A DNA stretch of 64,000 bases from positions 11,282,501 through 11,346,500 of the forward strand of contig NW_025062476.1 of NCBI RefSeq assembly GCF_000002995.4, read 5' to 3'. Under the pieces are notes generated by a model, which saw only the letters and a list, made by a program, of their open reading frames with translations, had not been told where the DNA came from and did not search any database. How positions within the stretch are numbered: the stretch's first letter is position 1; the number at the start of each line of letters is the position of its first letter. The DNA comes from Brugia malayi. Taxonomy: Eukaryota; Nematoda; Chromadorea; Rhabditida; Onchocercidae. The translations under genes and the position numbers were made by a program. This document shows, in pieces, positions 24,057 to 36,941 of this stretch.

Positions 24057-26603
24057 ATGAAAAAATTGGATGAAATTTGTTCTCGACTTCATGAAAAACA
24101 AAAACAACAACAACAACAACAGCAGGAACAACAACAACAAAAACAACAACAACAACAACAGCAACAACAACAACAATTTAGCAGCATGTTACGTCAAAAA
24201 AGACGCATAAAAGATAATTTATCAATTGGAGAAATAACAACATTAAAGGTTAATTATTTCTATTATAAATTGATTTTAAAAATTATTACGCATAATGTTT
24301 TTATAAGCATATGATTTGCTTGTAATTAAAAATTGATAAATTTTTGATTGGTAAATTTTGTCAGTTTATTATTTTACATATTTATTACTGATATAGAAAT
24401 GGCTGAATACTCATTCATGTGAAACAAATTTATTGCTATATCAAATTTCTTCAACAGGAATGAAATTTGAAAGAAAAGGGTTTTTTTGTGATTTTTACTA
24501 AAGAAATATGAGTGCAGTAATAAATTTATTCTACATGGAAGAATAACTATTTGATTATTTAATCAATGAATTTAATCAAATTCCATTGTTTTGATTTAAA
24601 AAATTAAATATGTAAAATAAAAAAGTAAAGTTTATTTTTTATTTTGTTTCTATTTGTTATTAAATATTATTTTTAGTAATTTTATTTCAAGTGATGCTCT
24701 TCATTTTTCTCATTCTTTTTTTCTTGTTTTATTATTATCTTTCATTTGCACAAATTGATGAAATATTTTTGAAACATTTCTATGAGCAAATTAATTCGCT
24801 GATCAGTTTCACAAGGTATGATCGATCAATCAAGTGAAAAATTAATGAATGTAATGAAAATGATTTTCAAATGTCATTTTTGTCACAAGAATTTTACCAA
24901 TATTTACAAGATGATGCTACTACTAATGAATTGGTAGATCTCATCATTAAAATTTTATTAGTAGAAGAAATAATTTAAACTCTAACTTTCTTTTTAGTAA
25001 AAAAGCAAAAGAGTATGAATTGTTGGAGAAATTGAAGGAAGTGGAAACATGCTTTTTTTAGGCTTATAAAAATGATTCAATAAATCGAAATGCTTCAGTA
25101 AAATTACCAAAAATTGAAACTACTATCAAAAATATGAATAATTGCAATATGACAAATCCTTTGTAAGTTTTCATTTTTTTTTTTAAAAAATAATGGCTAA
25201 TAAAGTATGATTATTTTAAGCTGTGCATTTTTATTACATTCGAAATTTTGTTCATATGCTAATTTATAGCATATCCAATGCTAATCTCGAAAATCACGAT
25301 CGTGATGCAACTCAAGCATACTTAACCATTCCAAAAGTAAGTAATTTGTTTTATTTTCTTCTTATAATTCTATTATTTACAATAAACTATTTGATTTTTA
25401 CATTTTATGCTTATTTTCTTTTTTTACGGTCAAAATTGAATGAATGAATTTTTTTTTTTTTTTAATTTTTGTTGGAAAAAATTACGATTATCTTCTTTTG
25501 TGATTATTATCCTTTATTAAGTTTATTAAAGATTTTTTTAAACACTATAAAAAATTACATTCACATACCATTTAATATTTGAAATATTTATTGGTAATAA
25601 CATAAAGATATAAATATATATGTATGCTGTTTGTTTATGCACTTTTCTTCGAGCATTTCTAAAAATGCTTGGTAAAAATATTAATTATTAATTTGTTCGT
25701 TTAATTTCAGTCAAATTTGAAAAAAGGAATAATGTAAGAAAATTATTGCATTTTTTTTTTTTATAAAAAAAAATTTGCCATTTATAATATTTTCAGCATA
25801 TACCAATGATAACATCAACTATGGAATCAATTTTACCAACAAAAATGTTTATTGCATTTTGCAGTCGACCATTTTGTAAATTAAAAAAACGTCTCCATTA
25901 TCACTGCAATTTTTGCCAACAAGGATTTAGCCATGCTGATCGCTTTTTGCGCCATTTTCAAAAGCACTATGCATTATTTCTTAGTTCATCAAATTTAAAA
26001 TATTTTTTAAATGCTAAAAGAAAGCAAACAATGAAATATTGCAACGAATGGCTAGCATTTTCACATTCAATTTCATCTGAAACAATTATAAATGGAAGAA
26101 AATATGAGCAACAAATGAAGAAACCATTGAAATTTATTGATTGCACCAATGAAACAACCAATGCTGTAATTGGGTATATTAATCACTAAATAATGTTTTG
26201 AAAAAAATTTTGTTTTGAAAAATAATATTTTAAAAATTAATCACTATACTTTTTTCTTAAATTATCTTAATACATATTTTACAGTGCTATAAATAAATTT
26301 TAGTTATAGATTTCATTCTCGTTTTTTTTTTTTGCATAGACAATATAGTGATAATAACTATTACACTACTACTACTAATAATAATAATAATAGTAAGTAA
26401 TGATAATAATAATCTTTTATAGGTCATCATTTAATCATCATACTAATGAGATGGAGCAACAGTTATCATATAATTGTTCTAAATGTGGTTACAAAGCAAT
26501 TGACAAGACGAAAGGATTACTTCATTTGATGTTGCATGATAAAGCTCATAAATTAAAGCTAAAACATATCACACAAGAATCTGACACTATTCATTCATCT
26601 TAA
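24057..26603 (+). CDS. Polyglutamine C2H2 zinc-finger gene, 5' half uncertain or broken
   Basis: Putative DNA-binding protein. Proposed exons: 24057-24248 (polyQ of about 30 residues, then [19 protein letters not shown]), about 24816-24933 (a finger start, [10 protein letters not shown], with no following histidines), 24998-25162, 25270-25336, 25797-26173 and 26423-26603. From 25062 on the phases close to the TAA at 26603. The 25797 exon has [17 protein letters not shown] with CNFC...H...H, an unusual paired C/H arrangement that resembles Castor-type fingers. The last exon has a C2H2 finger (CSKC...HLMLH). Two problems remain: no phase-matched junction joins the polyQ exon (phase 0) to the next (needs phase 1), and an in-frame TAG sits at 25059-25061 beside a T7 run. 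This could be a pseudogene in its 5' part, two genes, an unusual short intron or a sequence error. Confidence 0.6.
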
Positions 26604-27543
26604 ATTCAATGTGATTGCAAATACTTTGGGATAATAATTTTATATCTAAATAATTTTATAATTGGTAATTTAATTAGAATTTTCATTTTCTCATCAGTCT
26701 ATTCAATTAAAATTTTTACCTAATAAAATATTATGCATTAATAGCAAATACACTGATATGATCCTACTGGCGTATTCATAAATTTGCATTTAAGATTTAT
26801 AAATAAAAAAGATAATAATATGATATGCAGATAATTTGTGATGATAGTTGCGGTGAATTATGTGCTGAAATTTTATAATTCAAAATATAAAATAAAAAAA
26901 ATAAGGTAACATTATCATTTCGTTGATAAACTATTAATCAAAAAAAGAAATTATTTTGAAAATAAAATTAGTCATTTTACGATAACTTCTTGTCTTTAAA
27001 AAACTTTTACTCCATTGGATAATATTTTAATATTTTAAAAACATTATTATCTCTTATCTAACTTCCAGGTAGTTATTTTTTCTTATTTATTTGAATTTCA
27101 ATTATATCATTACAGCTTAATCAATTAATAAGTGTACAATTTAATGTTTTTTTTCCTTTTTTTTTTTTTTTTTTTTTTTGTAATTTTTATTTTATTAACT
27201 TACCGAGAATTCCCACTCAATTATTTGAAAAGTGTTTTTAATAAACGCTTAGTATTGAAATAATTTTGTAAAAATGTTTCAAATAATAATATTTCTATTA
27301 CATATATGGTAATTGATTAGCTGATTATTAATTGATTGATTGATTGATTGATTGATTATTTGATCGATCGTATATATTTCGGCATATAACATATTGAAAT
27401 GCTTAAACTTTTATAATCTGTGATAAAAAATTTAATGATAATTGCAAAATTTCCACTTTTTTTGTTTACATATTGATATTTTTTATAGAAATGATATATA
27501 ATGATATGAAGATGAGAGTTATATACTGATGCATAAGGCATAC

Positions 27544-27593
<50 letters not shown>

Positions 27594-27766
27594 ATACATT
27601 GATTAGCCAACCGCAGGTGTTTGTCAGTAGAAGATAATCAGCAACGATTTATCATAGACGCATAGAGATTGAAGTGATAAGGCGCTAATTAATCATTTGA
27701 TCATTAACCTGCACCTTTGGTTAGACAGGCATCTTAGCATCTTCATTCAGCCATCTCCAAATAATC
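26604..27766. other. Intergenic region with (CA)n and GATT repeats
   Basis: A T-rich run lies at about 27147-27179, a GATT tetranucleotide run at about 27325-27357, and (CA)n with TACA interruptions at about 27540-27598. CTTCATTCAG ending at 27750 is a probable spliced-leader acceptor for the next gene, 16 bases before its ATG. No exon seen. Confidence 0.6.
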
Positions 27767-30214
27767 ATGATGTCTACCTCATCACTATTATACATTTATT
27801 TATTGTTCGCTTTTTTTTCAAAAGGTTAGTTATTTAATCAATAATCAAATAGTTAATTAGTAAGTAGCACTTGAGTTTCTTTCTTTTAATGATTAGAAAT
27901 ATATAAGTAATCAATCAGTTGTGGTGTCATAAGTTGTAACATAATTCAAACTCAATTATTATTAGTAGCATGTAAAACTAAATTATTACTTTTAATTTAT
28001 TTATCATTTTTTTTAAAAAATTTATTAATTTATTGTTTAAAAAAGTTTGCATTCTAAAATGTAATAATTTAATTTAAATGAAGCTTTACTTTTCTTCTAC
28101 TACTTTCTCCTACTAATTATTTTTATAACCAAATGATCAAAATTAAATAATTTGAAAAATTAATAAATAATAATCATACAAAAAAAGGATTTATTTTAAT
28201 TACTGATTGAAATTTTAATTAAGTTCTATTCAAATAAGATGAATAAATTTATATTTGGTAAAAAATATTTGTAATTTTTCAGCGTATGGTCTGGGATGTA
28301 TGGGAAGAATATGTCAAAGTGATGAAACAAACAAACTGATTAAATGCGATGGCGAATTTTGTGGTCATTACAAAAGTAAAAGGTATAAAATTGCTTAAGG
28401 ATGGATTAATGAGAAATTATGCAGAATGAAAATTATTTTTATTTTATAAAATATGAATCAATTTACCAAACAAATTTGCAGTGACTAATCTGTAATATAA
28501 CATTACTTTTACCCTATTTTCAAACGTGTGAAGAAAGATTATTTACAATAACATTAAGATTTTGGTTATTATTATTACTATTATTATTAATAGTATGATA
28601 ATTATTATACAATATTGTACACGCAAAACAAAAAAGAAAAAAATTTATAATTAAAATTTATTTATCTATGAAATATATACATACTTTTTTACTTTGTATA
28701 CTTTTTTCTCAAATATATTAATCATTGAAGGTTTCCGATTAATCAACTGCAAAACTAGCAAATTCTCAAATAGCTTTTTATATTATTATTATAATTTAAA
28801 ATGATATAGTAATTTTAGACGTGATGGATTATTACTTGAAGCGGTTGATATAGAATGTTCACCACAAAGTGAAGTTTATGCGCCATTTGATGGTGATCTT
28901 TACTTCTGGAAACCATTTGGTAACCACGTAAATTACGAATGCGCTGATGAAGGTGTACGAATTGAAGGAATAGGTCAATGGCAAGGTGTGCTAATTGTTT
29001 TTTTTTTTTTTTTAAATATGCAGTTTCATAAATCAAAATATTTACAAATATTTTGAAATTAAAATTAAATTTGATCTAAACGAGTAATTTTATGAATCAA
29101 AATATTTGCAAATAACTTATGTAAAAATTAAATTACAATGTAAAGTTAAAATTAAATTACATTACTTATAGTTTAATTATTAATATTTTAATTCTTTTTT
29201 TTTTTTTTCAGAAAAAATACTTGAAAACAAGATAGCTCTGTATTCCCTTAATAATGTCTATAACTTTTAAATCGATAAATATGTTATAGCATTGGTTATC
29301 ATTATAAGCTTTGAAATAAATTAATGATTAACAAATATGAACAATTAGTGTTGATTAATTTGATATTTTTCAATCAATATTTAGTCGAATTATTAAAATC
29401 AAATTTAATTAATTAAGAGATGAGGAAAAAAAAAATGATTGAATGAAAATTGCAGTTGTTGCATAATAGCTATTGAACAAATTCATTACAATTAGTTATT
29501 AATTTTGAAATATTTCAATTAAGGCTATCATGTATTGATCGCATCGATAACATTAGATGTTTTTGGTGGAAGAGTTAAAAAAGGTGAACGAATTGGAATT
29601 GCAAAAGATCATCGATGCATATATGCGGATGATGACGGTGATCCATTTGTTAGATTACAATTGTTTAAACAAGGACGACCAATTGATCCAACATTTCATC
29701 TTTGGAATTGTAACTTTTTCAATTATTTCAATTGGATTATTACAAGAAATTGATAGATGGACAATATTATATTTTTTGGTTTTTTTTTTTTGTTTTATCT
29801 GTTGCAAATAAAATATAAAAATATAGCTTAATAAAATTTAACAAAGTTAGCAAAATTTAGTTATAAAAGTGATTGTACATATTTAAATGCCTAATATTTT
29901 AACTAAGATGAAAATTTAAATTGTTATCAATCGAATGATATATGAGCAATACGGGCAATACTTAACATAAGTTGAAAGAAAAAAAAAAAGATATCATACA
30001 GATTGGATTAAAACTGATGCATGGATAAATTTAAATTAAAAAAAAAAACTATTTTAACAGGTATGTGTACTGGTCAAATTTGTGAATCAAATCCTAAAAA
30101 TGAATTATTAGGTTTGCCGTTCAAATATGACAGGTTTGTTCTATCAGTATATTTCTTCCAAACATTTTTTTTTTTTTAATTTTCAAGAGATCGTATTTGT
30201 TATTGTTTGAAAAT

Positions 30215-30258
<44 letters not shown>

Positions 30259-31646
30259 TTATATATATATATATATATATTAATTAGAATTATTATCAGA
30301 TTATCTTTGCAATGTTAAATTTTATCATTATTTTTTCTTTAGTCGATATAATGCAGTACGTGGTTGGGATATTAAATGTCCAAAAATACGGGGCGATGAT
30401 GATGAGGTAATTTTTTTTTCACATTATTCTAATTAAAATTTAATCAATCAAATTAAAATATTTGATCACTATTGTAATAAATTAGAAAATATGTAAAAAA
30501 TAAATTTAATTTTTTTTTTAAAAAGTAAATTTAATCAAAAAAAATTTTTTTTGTATCATTCTAAAACTATTCGATTGTGTGTGTTAAAAAATAGCATTAC
30601 ATGCGAATTATTGAAGTTATTTAGTATATGTTCATCGGAATGAATTTTAAAAAAATTATTGCAATTTAAACAAAAATTTTTTTTGTATTATTTTAATTAG
30701 AAAATTTAATCAATTAGATAAAAATAAATTATTTAATGATTGATTATTTCACATTCATATTTCACTCCTTTTTCCTTTTTTTTAAAAAAAAAAACCTTAA
30801 CACTTTTTTTTGCAGGAAATGCGTGTTCCAGATATTTATTCACCAATTGATGCTAAAATTATTGGACGAAGTCGCTTATATGCTATTCAGGGTGTTTATA
30901 CTGGTTGTGATAATAATGGTGTAGTATTGATTGGTACTGGTGATTGGACTGGTTCGTAAATTTTTCACTGAATATTTTTTTTATTAAAAAATTTTTTATA
31001 CCCATTCAATTGTTTTTTGTTCTTTGTTTTTTTTTTTGTCCTTGTTTTTATTAATTTACAAAATCTTTTTATATCAGATTATGAAGTTGTACTATATAAT
31101 GTTCGTTATCGAGATGGACTATTAGGATCACAACATGTCCTACAAGGTGAACCAATTGCAACACGACTTGACTGTGAAGACTCACCTGATTCAGTATTCA
31201 TGGAGGTTAACTTAGCACATTTCATTTTAGTATTTATAAGCATATACACCAGATTGCTTTACCTTACCTTACAGATGTAAGAATACTTATAAGTATATAT
31301 TTCACATTACTTTATATAATCTAATAAAAAAATAATACATATTAATTAAATGTAATTATTCATTCAAATAAATATAAGGTTTTTGTTTCATTGTAGAAAT
31401 TTTATTGTACTATATTCTAATTAACTAAGCATTATTATATTATAATTAACTAAATCAACTTTTCATTTAATTACTAATCTTTTAATCATGATAAAATTTC
31501 AAAAAAAAACAAAAAAAACAAAATTGATATTTTGTAGTATTATTGTTTAAAAATTCTTTCAGGTTCGTTATCGCGGTGTTGTTGTGGACATAAGCGAATT
31601 AATCTCAGCAAAACGTTGTCGTATGCCAGATTTTACACCTAAATAA
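27767..31646 (+). CDS. lect-2: LECT2-like secreted protein with two pseudo-peptidase M23 domains, 331 aa
   Basis: LECT2 (chondromodulin II) is a secreted M23-fold protein. In C. elegans LECT-2 acts in the complex that patterns sensory dendrites. Exons: 27767-27824, 28283-28382, 28819-28985, 29524-29709, 30061-30133, 30343-30406, 30816-30951, 31078-31205, 31563-31646; 996 bp, all phases close. Residues 1-19 form a signal peptide. Domain 1 (about 22-170) has GCMGRIC, KCDGEFCGHY, AVDIEC and VYAPFDG. Domain 2 (about 171-331) repeats the pattern with CTGQIC, AVRGWDIKC and YSPIDAKIIG. The zinc histidine expected just before the G/A-V-D motif and the later HxH are replaced in both domains (LEAVD, VRGWD, VRLQLF, FMEVRY), so no peptidase activity is expected. 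The stop codon lies inside an AATAAA. Confidence 0.85.
30214..30283. repeat. (TA)n microsatellite
   Basis: Long TA run broken once by TTAGTTA, in the LECT2-like gene intron between exons 5 and 6. Confidence 0.9.
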
Positions 31647-32743
31647 AAATATATTGAAAAATTGTTGCTTATTTATAATTTCTCATTTATATTTATTTGT
31701 TGCAATTTTAATCGATTCACTTCGATCATTTTTACCGATTTTTTTTTTTTTTTTTTTATTTCTTTTTTGGCTTATTGCTTTTTAATTATTAAAATATTTG
31801 TGCTTTTTTTTTTTTTTTTACTATTAAGATAAATAACTGGTTAAGATTATTTGAAAATATTTGGGAGAAAAAATTTTTACAAATAGATCACTACCAGAAT
31901 TTTTCATGCATATATTTTATTCAGTTTGTTATGGAATGAGAATATATATATAAAGATGCAATGCAAATTACTGATCACAAAAATCCGTGAAATTTTATGT
32001 AAATCCACTAAACACTTATGTTATTTTGCTAGAATAATTTGCTTATGATTGGAGTTGATGTCGTTAATATGAAATTCGGAGGGAATTCAGGAGAGTGATG
32101 GTGATAAGGAAGTCGAAAAATTTTCTGATGCCGGAGATCGCTTCCTTAAATGATAAATCTTTGATAGCTGACCATACCTTTATTCCGGACAAATTGAAAT
32201 CATAATATTTGCAGTTTGAAAATCATTTTAGTTTCAGTCAAAAAGCAACAATAAATACCTCACTGGTGATTATCAATTCTCGATTAAACGTTAATATGAA
32301 AAGTTATTTGTCTGATTTTTTATATCTTTTTTAAATTCGATTTTTTTTCCTCGAACCTTGACGGAAAAATAATATTTTGATTAATTTGTAATCTTTCGAA
32401 TGATAATGATAATGGTGATAATGATAAGACAACGTAGGAATGAAATTGAATAATTGATTTTATTTTTGAATGATGCAAAATTGATTATCAAATAGGATAA
32501 ACAGAATGAAATTACTTATTTGCACTTCAATTAATGAAAAGCAATCTGATCAGTTGTTTAGGATTCATTTATTAATCATCAAGTAGTGGAATAGATTCAG
32601 GTTTATTTTTCGAAAATTTTTCAGGATTAAACGTACGGTAGTTGCAGTTCATTTTCAAGATCAAATGTATAAGGTGTATTGTGTTGTTGCTGGTTTCTTT
32701 CATATTATTAATTAACATACATTTAAGTGATAGAATAGATTCG
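31647..32743. other. Intergenic region, LECT2-like gene to phosphatase
   Basis: T runs at 31740-31757 and 31805-31819. TTTTTCAG ending at 32624 could be a leader acceptor. The frame is open from 32642 up to the first ATG at 32744 without an ATG, so the 5' end of the next gene could differ from the call. Nothing else recognised. Confidence 0.45.
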
Positions 32744-34334
32744 ATGCAAAATGCTGGACAAATAAGTCAACAAAAACAACAAAGTGTGAAAAAATTATTG
32801 GAATGGAAAGGTCGAAATTGGTATGGAATGACGAAAATTCTCCCATATTTATATTTGGGTGGTTTACGTGATGCTAATGATGTGGAACAATTGCGAGAAA
32901 AACAGGTTTACTATTTCTTACTTCTAGTTATGCATGATATTTATTTAATCTGTTATGCAACTACATGCACTTTAATTAGGTTTACTTGTTGATTTAGTGC
33001 AAGTTTTTTTTTCCTTGTTTTTGTTATATTTTTTATACACTGTTACTTCGATTAATGCTTTACATGAATTTTAATTTCATATCTTTTACTATTTTAATTG
33101 ATATATAGATAATGTAAATTAGATTAGATGATATTCTTAGTTGTATTGCATCAAATGTACAAATAGAAAAACATTATAGGATTTGTTGTAGACTAAAGAG
33201 AAGTTAATTTTTGTCTTACCTACATTAAAAAAATATTTGTATATATGTAACATAATATAATTGTGTTTATGCTATTTTGAGCATAGATTTACTTAATGTT
33301 ATTTGCTTATGATTAGATCGATTACATTGTGTCCATACATGAGTTGAGCGGGCGTATTGGTAGCACTATAGATGATCGAAATATTTTACGTATACATATA
33401 GCGGATGTGCCTGAAGCAAATATTAGCGAATATTTTATGGAAACTACTACGTTTATCCATCGTGCTCGCTTAGCAAAAAGTAAGTAAATTAAAATTAGAA
33501 GTTATGTCAGTCATTTTTCATCAATTTTTTTTTTAAAAAAACAGGAGCAAAATTGTTTTATGCTGTTGTTTTTATTTATATTTTTTGCAAATATTCATTG
33601 ATATTTTAATGTCTTTTTGGTTGTAATGGTTTGACATTTCTAATGATTTCTTTTTGGTGGCAAAAAGTTAAGCTAGTTTTCAGAATCAGTTCTCGTGCAC
33701 TGTATTGCTGGAGTTAGCCGTAGTGTATGTACTATTGCAGCTTATCTTATTACAGTTTGCGATATGAGTTATGCTGCTGCTTTGGCATATATCGTTAATA
33801 AACGACCCTGTGCTAATCCAAATTTCGGATTTCGCATGCAACTTGCAAAATACGCAGGAAAAGTTGGCAACTTTTTTTTATTTGCATAAAAAATATATGT
33901 AATTTGCACGCATTCTTTGTGTATTTTTTTTTTATATCATCTTAAAACCATTATCAATAAAGATATATTTGCAGAGAAGTTTCTCAGAAGTAATGATGAG
34001 GAGTCAGTTTGATAATGAAGCATTTGATGAATTGAAGGCAAGTGATAAAAAAATGCTGTTGTTGAATTTTCCTTCAAATTTTCCACCGGATGCTCCAAAT
34101 GAATCGGCCATATGCGTGGATACTAAACCTCCATCTTCTAATACCTCCTTAAAAAGTATTCGTTTATTTCATTTAAATTTAAGTCTGAAAAAAAATAGTA
34201 TGTTCATATTAAAATTAAAACTGGTATGGAATATGATCGAATGGGTTTCGACAAAGGCTTTTATGTGTGAAAATTATAGTTCTGGTTCCTGTAGTTATGT
34301 TTTGCAGGTAAATTTTGATTTAAATACTTTATGA
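32744..34334 (+). CDS. Dual-specificity protein phosphatase, DUSP15/DUSP22-like
   Basis: Predicted cysteine phosphatase that acts on phosphotyrosine and phosphoserine or threonine. Exons 32744-32905, 33317-33479, 33684-33862 and 33975-34334 keep phase through the first three junctions (about 287 aa). The signature HCIAGVSRS holds the catalytic C115 and R121; the general acid is D84 in HIADVPEAN. WYGMTKILPYLYLGG aligns with the start of DUSP15/22 proteins, but here a polar extension of about 28 residues precedes it, so the N-terminal myristoylation site of the vertebrate proteins is absent with this start. RPCANPNFGF is a further family motif. The C-terminal part after about residue 228 looks less coding-like, and GT and AG sites there (near 34157 and 34307) could end the protein differently. 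The start is the first ATG in the open frame; the real 5' end is uncertain. Confidence 0.87.
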
Positions 34335-36941
34335 GAATGCTCAATTGGTAATAAATTGCAGAAGAATGTGTCAAATATATGAAACGTCAGAATAATTCAG
34401 AGATTTTTAATGACGCGAATATAAGTTTCATTGACCAGTAGTGCATTTGTTCCATGTATGTTTGGTTTATTATTCCATAATTTAAGGTACAGCTGATTAT
34501 CTCAAAATCCGACTTCAGCAGCTCATTGTATAGTATGAGAATGGTAATGATACTGTAAATCAAGGAAGCACACGTTTACTAATGATAATTACCTTAATCA
34601 TGAGCTGCTGATGCTAGCTAATCAATTTTGCCCGTAGCTTTTTAATTTTCAGATATCTCAATAGATACTTATGGTAGAAGACATTTTAAATCAGTGATTT
34701 ATTATGTGGAAATATTATATGTTGATTGTTAAAAAATCAATTGTGATCAGTTATTATAAGACATTTGTAGTTACGGAACCTCAATTTGTTAGGCACAATT
34801 TGTATTGCAGGATTATATAATTCAATATTTTTACTGTCTATCATACAGGAATACTCGCATAAATGCGAGACCGGTGATCTTCAAAAATATTGTAGCCTTT
34901 CAACAATGTAATGTGAAGAAAAATTGATTGTATTTCTGGTGCTAATTCTTACCAGTGAAAAATCTCATAAATTCCTTTTTATTATGCTTCATTTTTAATC
35001 ATTTAACAAAAAATTTTGAAAACTGATAAATTTGATAAAAAGATTGGTATTGCACTTCATTTCCATTTTGACCTTTATTTTTGAAACTAAGAATTCTGTG
35101 TTAAAACCGATCGTCTAAAGTTTTTGTATTAGAAGGAGGCAGTTCAAATGCTAGACATAGAGAATTCTGCATTAGAAATAGTCCAATATTTTACATTGAA
35201 GACAGATAGTCCAGAATTTTGCATTAAAAAAAAGAAAGTCCAGAACTGTGTATAAAAAGAGGAAGAGGATTCTATAGATTGTCCGAAATTTTATTTTAAA
35301 AAGATTAATAAAAAGCCTCTTTAAAATTTCGAATTCTCACCTTTCTTTTTTAAATATAGACCATTGCATTCTGTTTTTAATGTAGAATTCTAGATAGTCT
35401 CTAACATTCTGAATTATCTGCTTAATGCAAAATTCTAGGCTCTTTTCAACATAGAATTTTGTGTGTGTGTGTGTTAAATATTTCTTTCTTTAAAAGCTAT
35501 TAATTCATTAAAATGTACTCATTAAAATTCCGCTCTTTTATCCTTTTTTTTTTGCTTTGAAAAAGGAAACACATTTGCAAATTCCAAAGATAGCAACTAA
35601 GCAAATTTTAAATAAATTTAAATTGTGATGAAAAATATTACTATGAAATTAAATAAGCTTTTAATGTTTCTATACAAAGAACCAGAAGAAAAATTGCACA
35701 GGGACAACAATTCATTATAATTTATGAATATATTGCGCTCGAACGTTAAGTCATTGAATGCAAAAGCAAAAATTAAAATAATTGACATTAGCGCATGAAA
35801 TACAAATAATATTTAAGCATCAAATATGTCACAACTAATTTCTGCGCAATAATCCATTAATCCATTAAAATTAAAAATATTTTATATTCAATTATATCTT
35901 TTATATGCAAAAAAAAAACAAACAAAATCAGATTGTGGCATGCTGGTATGGGTGACAAGATAGCACTATTGTTATAATGAGTATGAAAAAATTATAAGAA
36001 ATAAATACCCATACAAACACTGGTTAAATCGCTAGTGAGTCATTTTCGAGTCTGAAAATATTCATATTTTAGCCAAATTTTTGATTATACAACAATTTTG
36101 TTCTGTTTATTAAGAAATAGTATAAGTAATAAGATACATTCAATAAATGTTGATGGAAAAACATTATGGCATGCATTTGTTTTAAACCAATTCAATGAAA
36201 ATAAAATTTTCCCAGAACTGATAGTTTCCTTAGACAATATCATCTGAATAACGATAATGTTGCACTATTGCGACAGTAATTGCGACAACAATAAAGTATC
36301 CCTGTTAGGTATTTGAATAATTGCAAAAATGTGAAAAAAAAAAAGTTTTTTTCGCCTTCTGTATATTTATCATAAACTGATGACAACATATGATATTGTT
36401 TTCAAATATTTCTTTATAAAATAATTTTTTGTGTATAAAAGAGAAGAAAAAAGAATTGAATACTGCAGATTTGTTCAAGAAAACGAAATTATATTAAATA
36501 ATCTTTAAGAAATTTTTGAAAATAAAAGATGAAATTATGCGATAAAATAAATTCATTAAAAATAATAAAAATAACACCAACAATTAACAGCGAAGCAAAT
36601 GCCGGTTGGTAAGTAATAGGGATCCAATGTAGCACAGTTGAAAATAATTTTTATAAGAAATGCAAGAATGTTTTATGTTGCAATGTTTTACATGACATGT
36701 TTAAAGGCAGAAAATTTCTTATGTAAAGCCAAAAATGAAATATTTGAAAAAGAAGAAAAAGTTGAAAATGAATATTTAAAATTGTTAATTCATGTAGAAT
36801 ATTATTTAAGAAATCAGCAAAATGAATATCGGGAACTGGAAAATATTTCAGACCAAGAAAGAAATATACTCTTATGTGTATTGCAGTTGAAAAAAATATT
36901 ACTTTGGATGCGGTTTATTGATCTCGGGAAAATTTATTGGA
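34335..36941. other. Intergenic, repeat-rich, no gene recognised
   Basis: It contains one copy of a dispersed repeat (about 34975-35580) and a further short segment at about 36690-36790 that in the second copy, near 60840, directly follows the first. The 1.1 kb between them (about 35580-36690) has no counterpart in the second copy. A 103-codon frame at 36638-36946 begins at a non-ATG codon and shows no motif. Confidence 0.5.
34975..35580. repeat. Dispersed repeat copy A with internal inverted organisation
   Basis: The left half repeats degenerate units of about 25-30 bp like AGTCCAGAATTTTGCATTAA. The right half carries the reverse complement (TTAATGCAAAATTCTAG and similar). The whole block aligns colinearly by eye with 60195-60845, including the flanking ATGCTTCATTTTTAATCATTTAAC-type segment, with many substitutions. 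Confidence 0.7.

Noticed and set aside
25711..25733. 23-bp micro-exon candidate (TTTCAG ... ATGTAAG) in the zinc-finger gene
   Set aside because: Including it would bring a TGA into the next exon; skipping it keeps phase 0 across 25336/25797.
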